From the NCBI RefSeq assembly GCF_030272615.1, contig NC_081413.1:554927136-554991135 (forward strand): 64,000 nucleotides of DNA, read 5' to 3'. Positions 1-10,992 of the stretch are shown piece by piece. A program made the translations under genes and the position numbers. Position 1 is the first letter of the stretch; each line of letters starts with the position of its first letter. The stretch is from Cryptomeria japonica. Lineage: Eukaryota; Streptophyta; Pinopsida; Cupressales; Cupressaceae. Under the pieces are notes generated by a model. That model saw nothing but the letters and a program-made list of their open reading frames with translations. It was not told the origin of the DNA and searched no databases.

Positions 1-1
1 T

Positions 2-1162
2 AGTAGTTTATCTGACATTGAGTTTATTGATGTTCAAGACAAAGATAATCCCAAAGAAGTATGGGATTCCCTTGAGAATATCTATGGCAGTGATGAGCAT
101 GTGAAACAAGCTAAGGAAGAAATCCTTAGGGGAAATTTTGAAGACATGTGGATGGTTTAAGGAGAGACCATTCAACAATATGGAATAAGAATCAAAACTG
201 TTGTTGGAGATATCAAGAGTGCAGGTGGTAAAATGGAAGATTCCACTATTGTTAGCAAAGTTTTGAGATCCTTATTATCGGTCTATGCAATAAGGGTTGT
301 AGCTATTCAGGAGTTGAGGTCTGTAGACAAGACAAAGGTATCCCTGGACTCCATCATTGCAAAGCTAACAACTTATGAGCTAAATAATTATGATGGCAAT
401 ATTTAGAAGACTAAATCAACCCTCAGAGCATCTGCTGCACCATCCAGAAAAGGCAAAGAAGCTAGTACCAGTGGTGAACCAAGACAGAATAGAGAAATGG
501 ATGATGAGGAGATCCTGATGGAATTTGAAACTCTTCTTGCCAAGAGACTTTCTAAGGGAACTAGTAAATATAGAGGTAAGATCCCTTTGAAATACTTTTC
601 TTGTAACCGGATAGGACACATTGTTGTAAATTGTCCTAATCGTGATAGCAAGGACAAACTAGAAAAGTTCAGGAAGTTTAAAGGAGGAAACCAGAGAAAC
701 TGTTTTGTAGCAGTTGATGAAGGTGTCACTAATGAGGAATCAAAAGATGAAGAAAATGAAGATATTGTGTTTGTAGTAGTCAAGGAAGATGTGTTAGACA
801 AGAAGGCTCTTGTCTCCTACTTTGATAATTCCAATGAGTGGATTATTGACAGTGGTTGTTCTCACCATATGACTGGTGACCGGAGTAAGTTTCTATCTTT
901 GGAAGAGTATGATGGTGGTGTGGTTTGTTTTGGTAATGATGCACCATGTATGGTAAAAGGTAGAGGGTCCATCTCTCTGAATGGAAGAAGCAGTGCTGAC
1001 AATGTGTATTGGGTAGAGGGTCTCAGGCACAACCTTTTGAGTGTTGCTCAACTGAATGATAATGGACTCACTCTAGAATTCAAAAATGGAGTGTGCAAAA
1101 TCAAAGGAAAGAGTGGTGAACTGATGGCTACTGGTATGCAGACCAAAAGTAACCTATTTTAG
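2..1162 (+). pseudogene. gag-pr: copia A Gag and protease part
   Basis: Structural Gag and aspartic protease of a copia retrotransposon. The first 400 bases encode a UBN2-type gag segment (it aligns with B Gag, including the FIDVQDK and DEHVKQ stretches). A CCHC knuckle follows near 600-640 (CNRIGHIVVNC, whose first Cys pair is degraded to F-S-C). The protease active site IIDSGCSHHMTGD lies near 840-880, and the run to LLSVAQLN completes the protease fold. Stops in the otherwise continuous frame are at 158 (TAA), 404 (TAG) and 1160 (TAG). Its N-terminus is outside the window. The ATG at 497 is only an internal Met of this frame, not the gene start. Confidence 0.9.
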
Positions 1163-1189
1163 CTAAATGATAATGTTAGTACATGTCTT

Positions 1190-2035
1190 ATGGCTAAGTT
1201 TGAGGACAACTGGATATGGCATAGGAGACTCTACCATGTAAACTTTGACAATATTGTGAAAGCCAGTAAGATCAAGGTAGTTAGAGGATTGCCTATGTTG
1301 AGAAAATCGAAAAATCCTTTGTGCAGAGAGTGTCAACTGGGGAAAATGTCTTCCTCAACTTTCAAAGGTAAACCTTTCACTGCAAACAATTTACTTGATC
1401 TTGTGCATATTGATTTGTGTGGTCCTATGAAAACTAGGAGTGTGCAGGGAGATAGGTATTTTATGATTCTTATTGATGATTTCTCAAGAATGATGTGGGT
1501 CACATTCTTGAAGGACAAATCTAAAGCTTTTGGAAAGTTTAAAGCCTTCAAAGCACTTGTAGAAAAAGAAAGCGGTAAGAGGATTAAGTGCTTAAGAACC
1601 AATCAAGGAGGAGAATTCACTTCCGGTGAATTCAACAAATACTGTGAAGAGAATGGCATCAAGAGGCAATTGTCTGCCCCTGGGACTCCACAAAAGAATG
1701 GCCTAGTAGAAAGAAACAATTGGACTGTGATTGAAGCAGCTAGAACTATGTTGATCGAAGGAAAGGTTGCTGACACCCTTTGGAGAGAAGCGGTGAGCAC
1801 TGCAGTCTACACAATGAACTGGGTACTCATCAAGAAAGGAAAGGATAAGACTCCTTATGAGTACTGGACCAGTAAGACACCAGTAGTAAGCTACTTTAGA
1901 GTGTTTGGTAGAAAATGTTATATCAAGAGGAGTGAACATCAGAGCAAATTCGATGCAAAATGTGATGAGGGAATATTATTTGGATATTCCACCAAGAGTA
2001 AAGCTCTCAAATGTTTCAACAATAGGACTCAGTGA
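1190..2035 (+). pseudogene. int: copia A integrase
   Basis: Same frame as the preceding segment, after the stop at 1160. It contains the GAG-pre-integrase zinc-binding motif (HRRLYH... then CRECQLG), followed by the rve catalytic core. The first Asp lies in DLVHIDLCGPM, the second in LRTNQGGEF where the usual catalytic Asp is Asn (TDNGG to TNQGG), and Glu is in NGLVERNN. B carries the same TNQGG at this place, so the change is ancestral to both copies or tolerated by the family. The domain ends in the YCKRSEHQSKFD-like C-terminal segment, and a TGA stop falls at 2033. The linker 2036-2410 continues in frame with stops at 2132 and 2399 and is acidic. Confidence 0.92.
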
Positions 2036-2410
2036 ATTGTTGAAAGCATCAATGTTAGGGTTGATGAAAACTCTAAGAAACCTGAGGAAACTGGTAGAGA
2101 GCATGTAGGAGATGAACCGGTAGTATCCTTCTAGGAACCGGTTGCAAATCAACCCAGTACCAGTAATTGTGCTCCTACACCGATGGATGCTAATGTTGAT
2201 GAAGATGAGGATGAAGAAGAAAAGCAAGAGGAATCTATTAAGAATATACCTAGGTATGTAAAACTCAATCATGACCCAAAGCAGATCATAGGAGACAAAG
2301 ATACAGGAATTCTTACAAGAAGAAAGGTCAGAGAAAACTCATGTATGATCTCTGAATTTGAGCCTAAATCATTCAAAGAGGCACATAAAGATGAAGAATA
2401 GATCAAGGCA

Positions 2411-3895
2411 ATGGAAGAGGAACTTGATCAGATAGAAAAGAATGGTACATGGTCTTTGGTACCCAAACCGGAGCATAAAAATGTCATTGGAACCAAATGG
2501 GTCTTCAAAAATAAACTAAATGAGGATGGCACAGTGGTAAGGAACAAAGTCAGACTAGTATGTAAAGGATATGCCCAAGAAGAAGGAGAAGACTATGGGC
2601 AAACCTTTGCTCTAGTAGCAAGATTGGAAGGAGTTCGTATGCTTCTTGCATATGTAACTTTTAAAGGATTCAAGGTATACGAACTGGATGTAAAATCTGC
2701 ATTTCTAAATGGAATACTTGAAGAGGAGGTGTATATAGAGCAACCAGATGGGTTTTCCCTATCAGAAGATAGTGACATGGTGTGTAGGCTACATAAAGCC
2801 TTGTATGGACTGAAGCAGGCACCTAGAGCATGGTATGAATGCTTGCACTCCCATCTTGTGAAGATTGGATTTGAAAGAACAAGTGAAGATAACAATATCT
2901 ACTTGAAATCAGAAGAAGATCAGATTCAGATCTGTGAAGTATTTGTTGATGACATAATCTTTGGTGGAGATGACAAGATGAGTCATGACTTTGCAGATGA
3001 GATGAAGAAGGAATTTGAGATGTCACTCATAGGGGAGATTAAGTTCTTCATTGGACTGCAGATTCAGCAAATGAAAGATGGAATCTTTATTACTCGGTCC
3101 AAGTATGTCAAAGAGGTGTTGAAGACCTTTGGCATGGAAGACAACAAACCGGTTGGTACACCAATGGTGACTGGTTGTAAACTATCAAAAGAGGATGACT
3201 TAGCATTGGTAAATGAGAAGGAATACAGATCAATGATTGGTAAGTTGCATTATATAGTGCATAGCAGACTAGACATTGCACATGTAGTGGGTATTATCGC
3301 TCGGTTTCAGAAAAGCCCAAGAGAATCCCACTTGGTAGCAGTCAAGCGGATTCTTAGATATCTGAAGGGAACTATTGACTATGGATTATGGTATCCATAC
3401 AATAATGATTTCAACCTAAAAGTGTTCACAGATGCTGATTGGGCTAGTAATGTGGATGATTGGAAGAGCACAACTGGTGGTGCATTCTTTCTCGGTGGTA
3501 GACTGGTCTCATGGATGAGTAAAAAACAACGTTGTATCTCTCAGTCTACAACAGAAGCGGAGTATGTTGCAGCTTTTATGAACTACACCCAAACTATTTG
3601 GATGAAGAATGTATTGAATGGCTTCAAAGTTCCTGTATGTGAACCAGTAAGTATATTTTGTGACAATACAAGTGCAATTAACATCTCCAAGAATCCAGTT
3701 TTACATGCTAGAACCAAGCACTTTGAACTCAAGTATTATTTCTTGAGGGAAAAGGTTCAGAACAAAGAGGTGGTATTGGAACATGTTTCCAGTAAGGAGC
3801 AGTTAGCAAACATATTCACCAAGCCTCTAGTGAAGGCTACTTTTACCTATCTGAGAGGTGAATTAGGGGTGCTGCCCCTTCAAGAGGTAAACTAA
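2411..3895 (+). pseudogene. rt-rh: copia A reverse transcriptase and RNase H
   Basis: 494 codons uninterrupted. The RVT_2-type reverse transcriptase starts at WSLVPKPEHKNVIGTKWVFK. Palm motifs are visible: LDVKSAFLNG, YGLKQAPRAWY and the catalytic FVDDIIFGGD (an F instead of Y before VDD, common in copia). RNase H motifs follow: TDADWA, STTEAEYVA and FCDNTSAI, then the HARTKHFELKYYFLRE tail, ending in a natural-looking stop at 3893-3895 (LPLQEVN). This is the only segment of A without a premature stop. The frame is continuous with the upstream parts, so the Met at 2411 is internal to the original polyprotein. Confidence 0.95.
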
Positions 3896-4140
3896 AGGTT
3901 TGTGCTCCACATCAGTCAGATCTTACTTTGCTATATCTTTTCAGGATTGATGTGTTGAAGGATGCTACTCCTCAGGGGGAGCAACATAGTGGAATAGGGA
4001 AGCTCATGCCTCCACTTTGGCATTGTTGTCAAAGGGGGAGAAGATGTGAAGTGAAGAAGATATCTGTAGTATTAAGAAGAAGATGTGAGGCAGAAAGAGA
4101 GATATCTTTGTATACTGCCATCAATGTCAAAGGGGGAGAT
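3896..4140 (+). promoter_or_regulatory. 3' untranslated region of A with three polypurine motifs
   Basis: No coding. Three purine runs occur: TCAGGGGGAGC near 3972, CAAAGGGGGAG at 4030-4040 and CAAAGGGGGAGAT at 4128-4140. The last one directly abuts the LTR (TGTTGG) and is the plus-strand primer by position. The 4030 copy is preceded by ATTGTTGT and the last by ATCAATGT, so these are repeated cassettes and not simple purine drift. Confidence 0.75.
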
Positions 4141-5654
4141 TGTTGGCATTTGTGCAGAGTATGTTGACATGATGATATTGTGTTGTCATTGATGTCAATA
4201 TGCTGAAGAGAGAACCAGTAATATGCTAAAGAGTGAACCGGTAATATGTTGAAGAGTGAACCGGTTTATTGAAGTTAAGCAATTGGCAAAGTGAACCGAT
4301 ATATGTGCAAAAGGTGAAGCGGTACGTTTGTCCAAGTGAACCGGTATATGGAATGTTTTCTATCAAGGTTTAATATGGTATGACTACAGGTTGGTAGTCC
4401 CAACCTCAGTGTTTTCGGTTGAAGTGTTTCGAGCCTGTGCGATTCAACCAACGGTGTTGTGTGATGAGTTAGCAATGTAATGGAGATCAGATTGTGTTGC
4501 CACGTCAGCCTCATGCACATGAAGGATCTTGCATGAAGGGGATTGATCCTATCTACCTCAGGAATGTGTAAAGTCCTTGCAAACGATGAAGAATGAGTGA
4601 TGGGTTATCACCTCCAAGAAGTGGTTAAGAATGAATGATGGAGATTGTCTTGAGATCTATTCAAGACTGTTGTATTCAAATGCAAAGTGTTCAATGGTCA
4701 GGATTGAACCGACTGAATTGCTCAACCTAAATGTTTAGGGTTCAGGGTTTATGCTATCGACCTATCTATTTCCTATAAGGCCGATGTTGTGTTTCATGTT
4801 GAGGTTATTGGCAAATGTTGGGTGTGTATCTAAGTGCAGAGATACGTGATTCTTGCCAGACCAAATAAGAGAATTGATACCTGCAAAGTGTGTGTGTAGA
4901 AGGAAGGAACTAAAACAGATCTGCATTGGCTTTGAGTGCTATTACTAGATCATTGTAATACCTATTGATCTCTAATCACTTCAACAGTTGGAAAATCCCT
5001 TAACAGGGTAGCTTTAACCAGCTTGCTGTAAATCCTTTAACAGGGTGACTCAAAGCCATTGACTTCATAAAATCCTCTAACAAGGTAACATTTAACAAGG
5101 TTTAACCCTTAATTGGGTATTCTATCCATCCCTTAACTAGGTGATCCCTAACAGGATCAGTTCCTAACAGAACCTGTTGTAACAGTCTTTAACCGAACTA
5201 GGCTCCTAACAGAGTGGACTTCTAAAGAGTTCAAAAACAACTTGTGGGTATTCATCCCCACTGTGGTTTTTCCCAGTTGGGTTTCCATGTGAAAAATATG
5301 TGTGTCATGTGTGATGCCTCTTTCATGTGATGTTTTGTTATTTCCTATTTAGTGGTGAATCATGTTGTTCTAGTAAATTATTGTATCTTTGATGATAGAT
5401 TATCTATCCATGCATAAGGATGAAGTGGAAATGAGGGAGTAGATTGTATGGAAAGCTAAGTGTTGGTGGTTTTTGTCTTTCACAGTCTCATTATGTTTAA
5501 CACGTAGTAATCTAGTTTAGACCGGTATTAGTGTTTGTTTGTCAAGTGCACTGTTTGCAGTCAAACCAGTTCAGGAGAACATTTTTTGTCTGTACTGATT
5601 CACCCCCCCCTCTCAGTATCGGTTTGGTACTCACTGTTCATCATTGAGTTATCA
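4141..5654 (+). repeat. 3' LTR of copia A
   Basis: Starts TGTTGGCATTTGTGC right after the polypurine tract and ends GAGTTATCA (TG...CA). It aligns end to end with both LTRs of B in reverse orientation. From about 4990 to 5235 it holds a cluster of short imperfect palindromes of the type CCTTAACAGGGT. At 5240-5300 is the copia-LTR block CCACTGTGGTTTTTCCCAGTTGGG, and near 5597-5617 a GATTCACCCCCCCC-TCTCAGT tract close to its 3' end. Contains no gene. Confidence 0.92.
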
Positions 5655-5803
5655 GTTTGTTGTTATGTTTATCGGTTTACTGTTTAACTGACTCTACTAC
5701 TGGTTAGGCTTTATCGGTTGGATTAAATGACTTCGATCAATGAAAACACAATACAAGTCATCAATCAACCTATTACATCAATAACATCATCATCAAGCCA
5801 ACA
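5655..5803 (-). repeat. stub of the 3' LTR of element D
   Basis: Read on the minus strand it starts TGTTGGCTTGATGATGATG at 5803, immediately after a polypurine tract, and is cut off after 149 bp by copia A. Its first 16 bases equal the first 16 of the E3 3' LTR (14442). The left end of D therefore probably belongs to the same LTR family as E3. Confidence 0.75.
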
Positions 5804-6050
5804 ATCTCCCCCTTTGGCATTGATGGAAACACTTAGGAATTTTTTTGTCTAAGTGTCACATTACAAAAATCATGACTCATGACTCAAATACATAACATGA
5901 CTCCCCCTTAGAAATTGCATGCTATTACAAAAATTATACTACTCCCCCTTTGACAACAATGAAAAAGCTAAGCAAATACATGAAAAGATAAATGCAATAT
6001 ATAGAAAAATTTGGATTACCAAATATATATATATAGGAGTTAAAAATGTT
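5804..6050 (-). promoter_or_regulatory. polypurine region of D
   Basis: On the minus strand CCAAAGGGGGAGAT ends at 5804, abutting the LTR stub. Two further purine runs lie upstream, at 5901-5910 (TAAGGGGGAG) and 5941-5951 (CAAAGGGGGAG). This is the same three-fold layout as in A, B, E, H and E3. Otherwise non-coding. Confidence 0.7.
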
Positions 6051-8188
6051 TTACAATGTCATCTTATGAAATACATCTGCAAAACTAGACTTCAAAAGTG
6101 TCAACACATTGTGCCAAGTCTCCAAAATTGTCCCTGTTATCTCAATATATGTCTGGATCTGAGATTCAAGCTCCTCCATGGCATCAAGTTGCTCATCTCC
6201 GGTGTAGCCAAAATTACTTTAGTCTCCTTGTAGCCTCTCTACAAAATTTCAATCTTAGGGACTAATAAATTCTATAACTCTTGTAGTGAAGTTGTCAGTT
6301 TAACCTATTCAGCTTCACAAACCTTAAGCTTTTGTTGTAGTGCAACAACCGATCTACCAAAATTGATTGTAGAATCATTCAATCCCAATGATTCACTCAA
6401 AACTTTAAGCTCCTATTGAGCTTCCTGCTTCTTCTTGTCAAGATCACCACAAAATAATGAAAAAATTGCAATTGTGGAAATCATTTTACCTCTGGTTGGT
6501 AATGCTTCCTTTATTAGGTCCTTGTTTATAGTCAGAACTACTCTATCTTTATCAATAGGCTTCATGAATTTTTCAATTCTCCTCTTTTCATATTCCTTTT
6601 CCACATTCTTAATTGCAGCTTCCTCCAAGATTTTCATTTGATCTCCTGTTGTTGTAACCAGTTTTTCCAGTTTGTCAATAGGATTAGGAAGACTGTCAAT
6701 ATTAGTCTCTGGTAATATACTGGATAAAATATCAACAACAATATAAATTGTTTGTGCTTCTTTTCTCTAAGCCTTCATTATTTTCTTTTGTGCCTTAGAT
6801 TGCATGACAGATGCAATATCCATCAGCTGAGTTCGACTCAACATGTCCATGTTAATTGGTCCTTGTATAGATATAATATCATCTTATTCATAATCATCAA
6901 CTATCCTCTTAGATGTAAGTGACTAGGGTGTCACTTTATGTTATGATTCTTCTTGCTTCTTCTCTTCTGTCCTTACTGGTGGTTCTTTAGTTTCCCTAGC
7001 CTTTGTATTCAGCAGTTGGTCAACATCTATGTGTATACTTTCCTTTTGCATTTCCCCTGTATTCATTGATTGCTTTGTAGATTGCTCAATATCAATATCT
7101 TTCAGCAGCTCTTCCTTTGTTGGGGGCTCTGAGATTTGCACATCATCAGCTTGTGCATCTACTTTAGTATCTTCTTTACCTGTACCAGTTGGATTCACAT
7201 CCGATGACACTTTCTCTTCATCATTGATAATGATTGGTTCTTGTTTACTGTTTGTATTAGCAAACACAATTTCATTTGGTATAATATCATTAATATTCAC
7301 ATTCTCAGGGAGATCTTTTCCCTTAAGTCTCTGTGTTTCCTCTTCATCTTCAAGAACTAATCCTAAAAATTTCTTCAAAATCTCCTCAGTCTCATCTTGT
7401 ACCGACTAGGATTATCCAACAAGTAATCTTGTAAGCCTTTTCTTTGATCTAAAGAATGGTTTTGAATTCAAAAGAATATTTTGCAAATCCTCCTTTGAGG
7501 CTTCTAGTTGTAAACTTACAAAAACAAATTCATAATCTCCATGTCTTGTTTTATTGCAGCCTGCTATCTTGCATCTAACTTACTATACAAAGAATTGGGT
7601 ATTTGCCCTTGCAACTCAATCAGAGCTTTACTAAACTTATTCATTAACAAAGCAATTGCATCTTCAATTTTCCTTTTCTCTTCTTCACTAAATTTGTCAT
7701 AAAGTTTATTCAAACTAGCTAATATACCATACTCCTTAATTCCACCTATTAATTTTTCAAAAGGAGTAGGTTTAGTCACCGGTTGTTTTACATCTTTGAT
7801 TGTAGATGCTCCAACAACCTTAGATTTCTTTCCACTAGCTCTAAGTGCTTTCTTCTCACCTTTAAACTCTGTTTCTTCTTCATCAACAACTCTCTTTACT
7901 TGCCCCTTCTTCCTCTTACCAGTGACTACCAGTACTTTAGGTGCATGGGGCTTGATTTCTTTACCTTTTTTTTTGAATTGAATTTTAGAATGTTTCTCCT
8001 TAGCAACTATACTTCTTGTTTATCTACCAGTGCTAGTACCATTTGGTGCACTAGAGGATTCAACCTTACTTGCTTTAAACTTTTCTCTAGCCTTTGCAAT
8101 CGCCTCTTTTCTAAATCATTGTTCAACCTCTTTTTTGACTTTATTTGTAATAACTGATTTTGCTAACTCAACATGAACTTCTAATGAT
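6051..8188 (-). pseudogene. D ORF2, middle and C-terminal part
   Basis: Degraded continuation of the unrecognised ORF2, interrupted on its 5' side by E3. In order on the minus strand there is a Lys-rich basic stretch with many KKGK/KRKK clusters (about 8160-7800). Next comes a segment with FEKLIGGIKEYGILASLNK and NSLYSKLDAR (7779-7564), then an acidic linker (7378-6941). A helical C-terminal part carries VVDILSSILPET near 6700 and the piece starting KILEEAAIKNVEKEYEKRR at 6634-6413. It ends near 6051 (ILETWHNVLTLLK, then stop). Each block has a counterpart in E3 in the same order (NSLYIILLNKW, VVDILSSLLPET, ILETWKHAL). Several stops and shifts. No database family recognised; a helical accessory protein of the element is all I can infer. 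Confidence 0.7.
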
Positions 8189-9249
8189 TGTTGGATTGAT
8201 GATGATTGTAATTAATTCATCATATGTTCTCATTGATGAAACACATACACACACACACACATTGATATTGTCTACGAATGTAGCTTCAAAGTTGTTTATA
8301 CTACAACCGGTATACTAGAGGTTTATTTATAACCGGTACTTGGTGACAACCGGTATATATATGGAGACAACCAGTGGATATACATAACTTGGCAACAACA
8401 TGAAGATCCAACAGAGATTATCATAGGAGCATCAAGGATAATTATTTATATGTTGAACTCTAATCGACATTCATTGTTCCAACTGATATTCATTGATTAT
8501 GTGATGAGTTATCCTTACCGACAAGATTTGGTGGTATTTTAGTGATGAGTTATGATCACTTGACCAAATACACTGCACCTAGGTAATTGTGCTATAATTT
8601 CTAGAGGCCAACATGAAATCTAAAAAGTCTATATATTGACATCACAATGAATTATTTTGTATGAGCGAAAGTGATATGTGTTGAGTCACAGAGTATGTTG
8701 GTAACAAGGAGTTAAGTGCGTAGAAGAGGATCTATACAAGAAATTTGTGCTACTACTAGATCACATCACCTATTGTTTTCTAATCACTACAACAGTCAAA
8801 TCCCCTAACTGGGTAAGCTTTATCAGGCTTCATTGTTCAAATCCTCTAACTAGGTGATCCATTAGTTTGGATTTAGAAATCCTCCGAGGTTACTCCTTAC
8901 AGGGTACTACCTTTTATAGGGTATAGCCTTTAACTAAGCTTTGGGATCTTTAATAGGATTTTCTCCTAGCAGAGCATTTGTCGACCCTAACCGGTAGGTT
9001 ATCTATTACTGTAGATAGCTAACTTGTGAGTCCCATCTCATTGTGGTTTTTACCTATTTGGGTTTTCCATGTATAAACACTTGTGTTATGGTGTATGTTT
9101 TACTTATTGTGGATGTTGTTATATCATTTTTTATTGCATGCATATTGTTTAACAAACTTGTTAAGTTTATCTACCGGTCAGTGTTTAAAGTAGTACTATT
9201 TTTTATGTCATTGATTCACCCCCCCTCTTAGTGCTTTACAAGTCCATCA
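8189..9249 (+). repeat. 5' LTR of E3
   Basis: Starts TGTTGGATTGATGATGATTG and ends CATCA two bases before the primer site. Contains a (CA)n microsatellite near 8248-8263, repeats of CCTCTAACTAGGT type (8800-8990), the TTGTGGTTTTTACCTATTTGGG block (9040-9065) and GATTCACCCCCCCTCTTAGTG near its end (9213-9233). The copy at 14442 matches it throughout. Small ORFs inside are not genes. Confidence 0.88.
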
Positions 9250-9251
9250 AT

Positions 9252-9263
9252 TGGTATCAAAGC
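9252..9263 (+). promoter_or_regulatory. primer binding site of E3
   Basis: TGGTATCAAAGC, two bases after the LTR end. It is one substitution away from the TGGTATCAGAGC used by B and F, a complement of the 3' end of plant initiator tRNA-Met (family knowledge). Confidence 0.85.
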
Positions 9264-9311
9264 CCAACTTCCTGAAAGCCCAATCACTTGGAAGAAAACC
9301 CTAAAGCTATT

Positions 9312-10576
9312 ATGGGGGATATGAGATACTTTGAGATGACTAGAGAGCTTGAAACCCTAAGGGTCAAACTGAAAGCTTCTCAAGTCAAAAGAAGAGAGCT
9401 AACTGAACAAATGTTAGAAATATCTGATAATAGTTCTTCAAATGAGGCCAATATAGATGCTTTAGCTGAGGAAGTTGAAAAACTAAATAGTGGCAAGATA
9501 AATCCAAGGAGAGAGCTAGAAGGTCTTACTATCCACGAGTCTGGAACTGGAAGCCAGGAAAACTGCTGAAGATCTCACCAAAGAAAGAGATCATGAGATT
9601 GCCAAGATCAAGAGAGAAAATGTTACCTTGCATGAGTATTTGAATGCTGAAAGAGAAGAAAAAGAGAACCTACAACTAGATCTTGAATTAGCATCATCTC
9701 TAAGAGAGAACCCATCAAAACATAATGAAGATCTCACCAGAAAACTCACTGAAGCAAATGGGAATTTGGAGAAGTTCAGCAAAAGTTATATCTTGTTGGA
9801 ATTCAATCACAAAGGATGAATGTTATACCTTTGGACTTGGTTTTCACATATCTAAAAAAGGTGAATCCTCTGGTACTAAGAGCAACACTCTTAAGAATAA
9901 ATATGCTCCTAAGGTCAAAAATCCTACCGGTAAGAAGGTCTTTAAACTTGTTTGTTTTGTTTACCATAAACCTGGTCACACTGCAAATGTTTGTAGAGAC
10001 AAACCTAATAGAAATGCAAGCTACAATACTAATGCTAGGTATGTGTCCAAGAAATTTGAAGATCATTGCTTCAAATGTAAAGTGTATGGACATAGATCAG
10101 TTGAATGTAGATATCGAGCAAACAATCCTATACCACATATGCATTCGAGACCAAATGGCAAATGGATGAGAAATTTTGACAATCGGGTCAACATGAGCTG
10201 GAAAAGACCCTACGACAACCAATTTAGTCCATTTGAGATGGAAAAGGTAACAAATGTCATTTGCACCATCTATAACAACTTTGGTCACATGGCTATGAAT
10301 TGCAGAAGAAGAACTAGGAGAGGTAATGCACGACCTTGGAAATCATCTAGTATGACCTGCTATCACTATCACAAACTAGGACACTTGGCAAAATTCTGTA
10401 GATCTAGAAAGTGCAAACCGGTCAACACTTCTAAAGATTAGAAAGGAAAGAAAAAAGTTAATGTTGAAGAAACCAGAGAAGAAATGAATCAAATATGGAA
10501 GAAGAAGAGTGATGAATCACTTGGAAAAGAAACTTTTCCTTCACCAAATATGGAGAATCCTGCATCAGTGAATTAA
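9312..10576 (+). pseudogene. gag: E3 Gag-like protein with coiled coil and zinc knuckles
   Basis: The start is the ATG at 9312 (MGDMRYFEMTRELETL), soon after the primer site. The N-terminal half is a long charged coiled coil (ELETLRVKLKASQVKRRELTEQ; EEVEKLN; AEREEKENLQLDLELAS). The C-terminal half carries four CX2CX4HX4C-type knuckles between about 9955 and 10400. Only the second (CFKCKVYGHRSVEC) is intact; the other three have Tyr for the second Cys. The tail KGKKKVNVEETREEMNQIWKKKSDES ends at the stop at 10574-10576 and is the same tail as in D (18441) and, more distantly, H. A frameshift near 9540, another near 9780 and a TAG at 10439 break it. It probably packages the element RNA; no protease follows. 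Confidence 0.82.
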
Positions 10577-10992
10577 GCCTTTTCAATATGGCTAAGGGGG
10601 ACATAACGGTAAATCCACCTTCAGATCCTTTGAAATGAATGAGCGGTAAGAGAATTTGAGTGCATGAAATTTTGATAACTTTTTGTCAATCAGTTATCAA
10701 CTGGTTTTACATCTATGTATCATTAAGTGATGTAATTAGGGTTTTTAACCCTAATGGGTAAGCATTTAATGCAATAGGTAAAAAAAGAAGAAGAATAAAA
10801 GCGAGTTTTCACTTTGTTATTTTTACCCTAATGCATTCGAGAAAGAATTTTTGAGTGCTTGCAGAGCTGAGAAAGGATTGTTAGCTGATATTTGTCGAAG
10901 TTGCATTGTGATTTGAGTAATCAAGTATATTTGAAGGTTGGTGAAGACTAAACTGGTGTGCATTTGAACATTCAATCGATTAAAGAGGCAGC
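10577..10992 (+). other. spacer between Gag and ORF2 of E3
   Basis: 416 bases with no reading frame that aligns with the sister elements. AT-rich. No motif seen that would explain how a downstream ORF2 is translated; a spliced RNA or internal start is possible but not shown. Confidence 0.5.

Larger units (their letters stand above)
1..5654 (+). mobile_element. Ty1/copia element A, 5' end outside window
   Basis: Internal region with Gag, protease, integrase, RT and RNase H in copia order, followed by a polypurine tract and a 3' LTR (4141-5654). The 5' LTR, primer site and start of gag lie left of the window. It belongs to the same family as element B (41455-48918, opposite strand): proteins and LTR align along their whole length. 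The element interrupts the LTR of element D, of which 149 bp remain to its right (5655-5803). The target duplication cannot be checked because the left flank is absent. The whole polyprotein stays in one frame with six stop codons and no frameshift, so decay is by point substitution. Confidence 0.95.

Noticed and set aside
1333-1800. Minus-strand frames opposite the integrase of A, and similar ones opposite RT (2593-3026) and in B (44217-45779)
   Set aside because: Shadows of the real copia frames on the other strand; no independent conservation.
9043-9231. Hydrophobic 62-codon frame, repeated at 15336-15590
   Set aside because: Present twice only because both are the same LTR segment of E3; overlaps the conserved non-coding block and poly-C tract.
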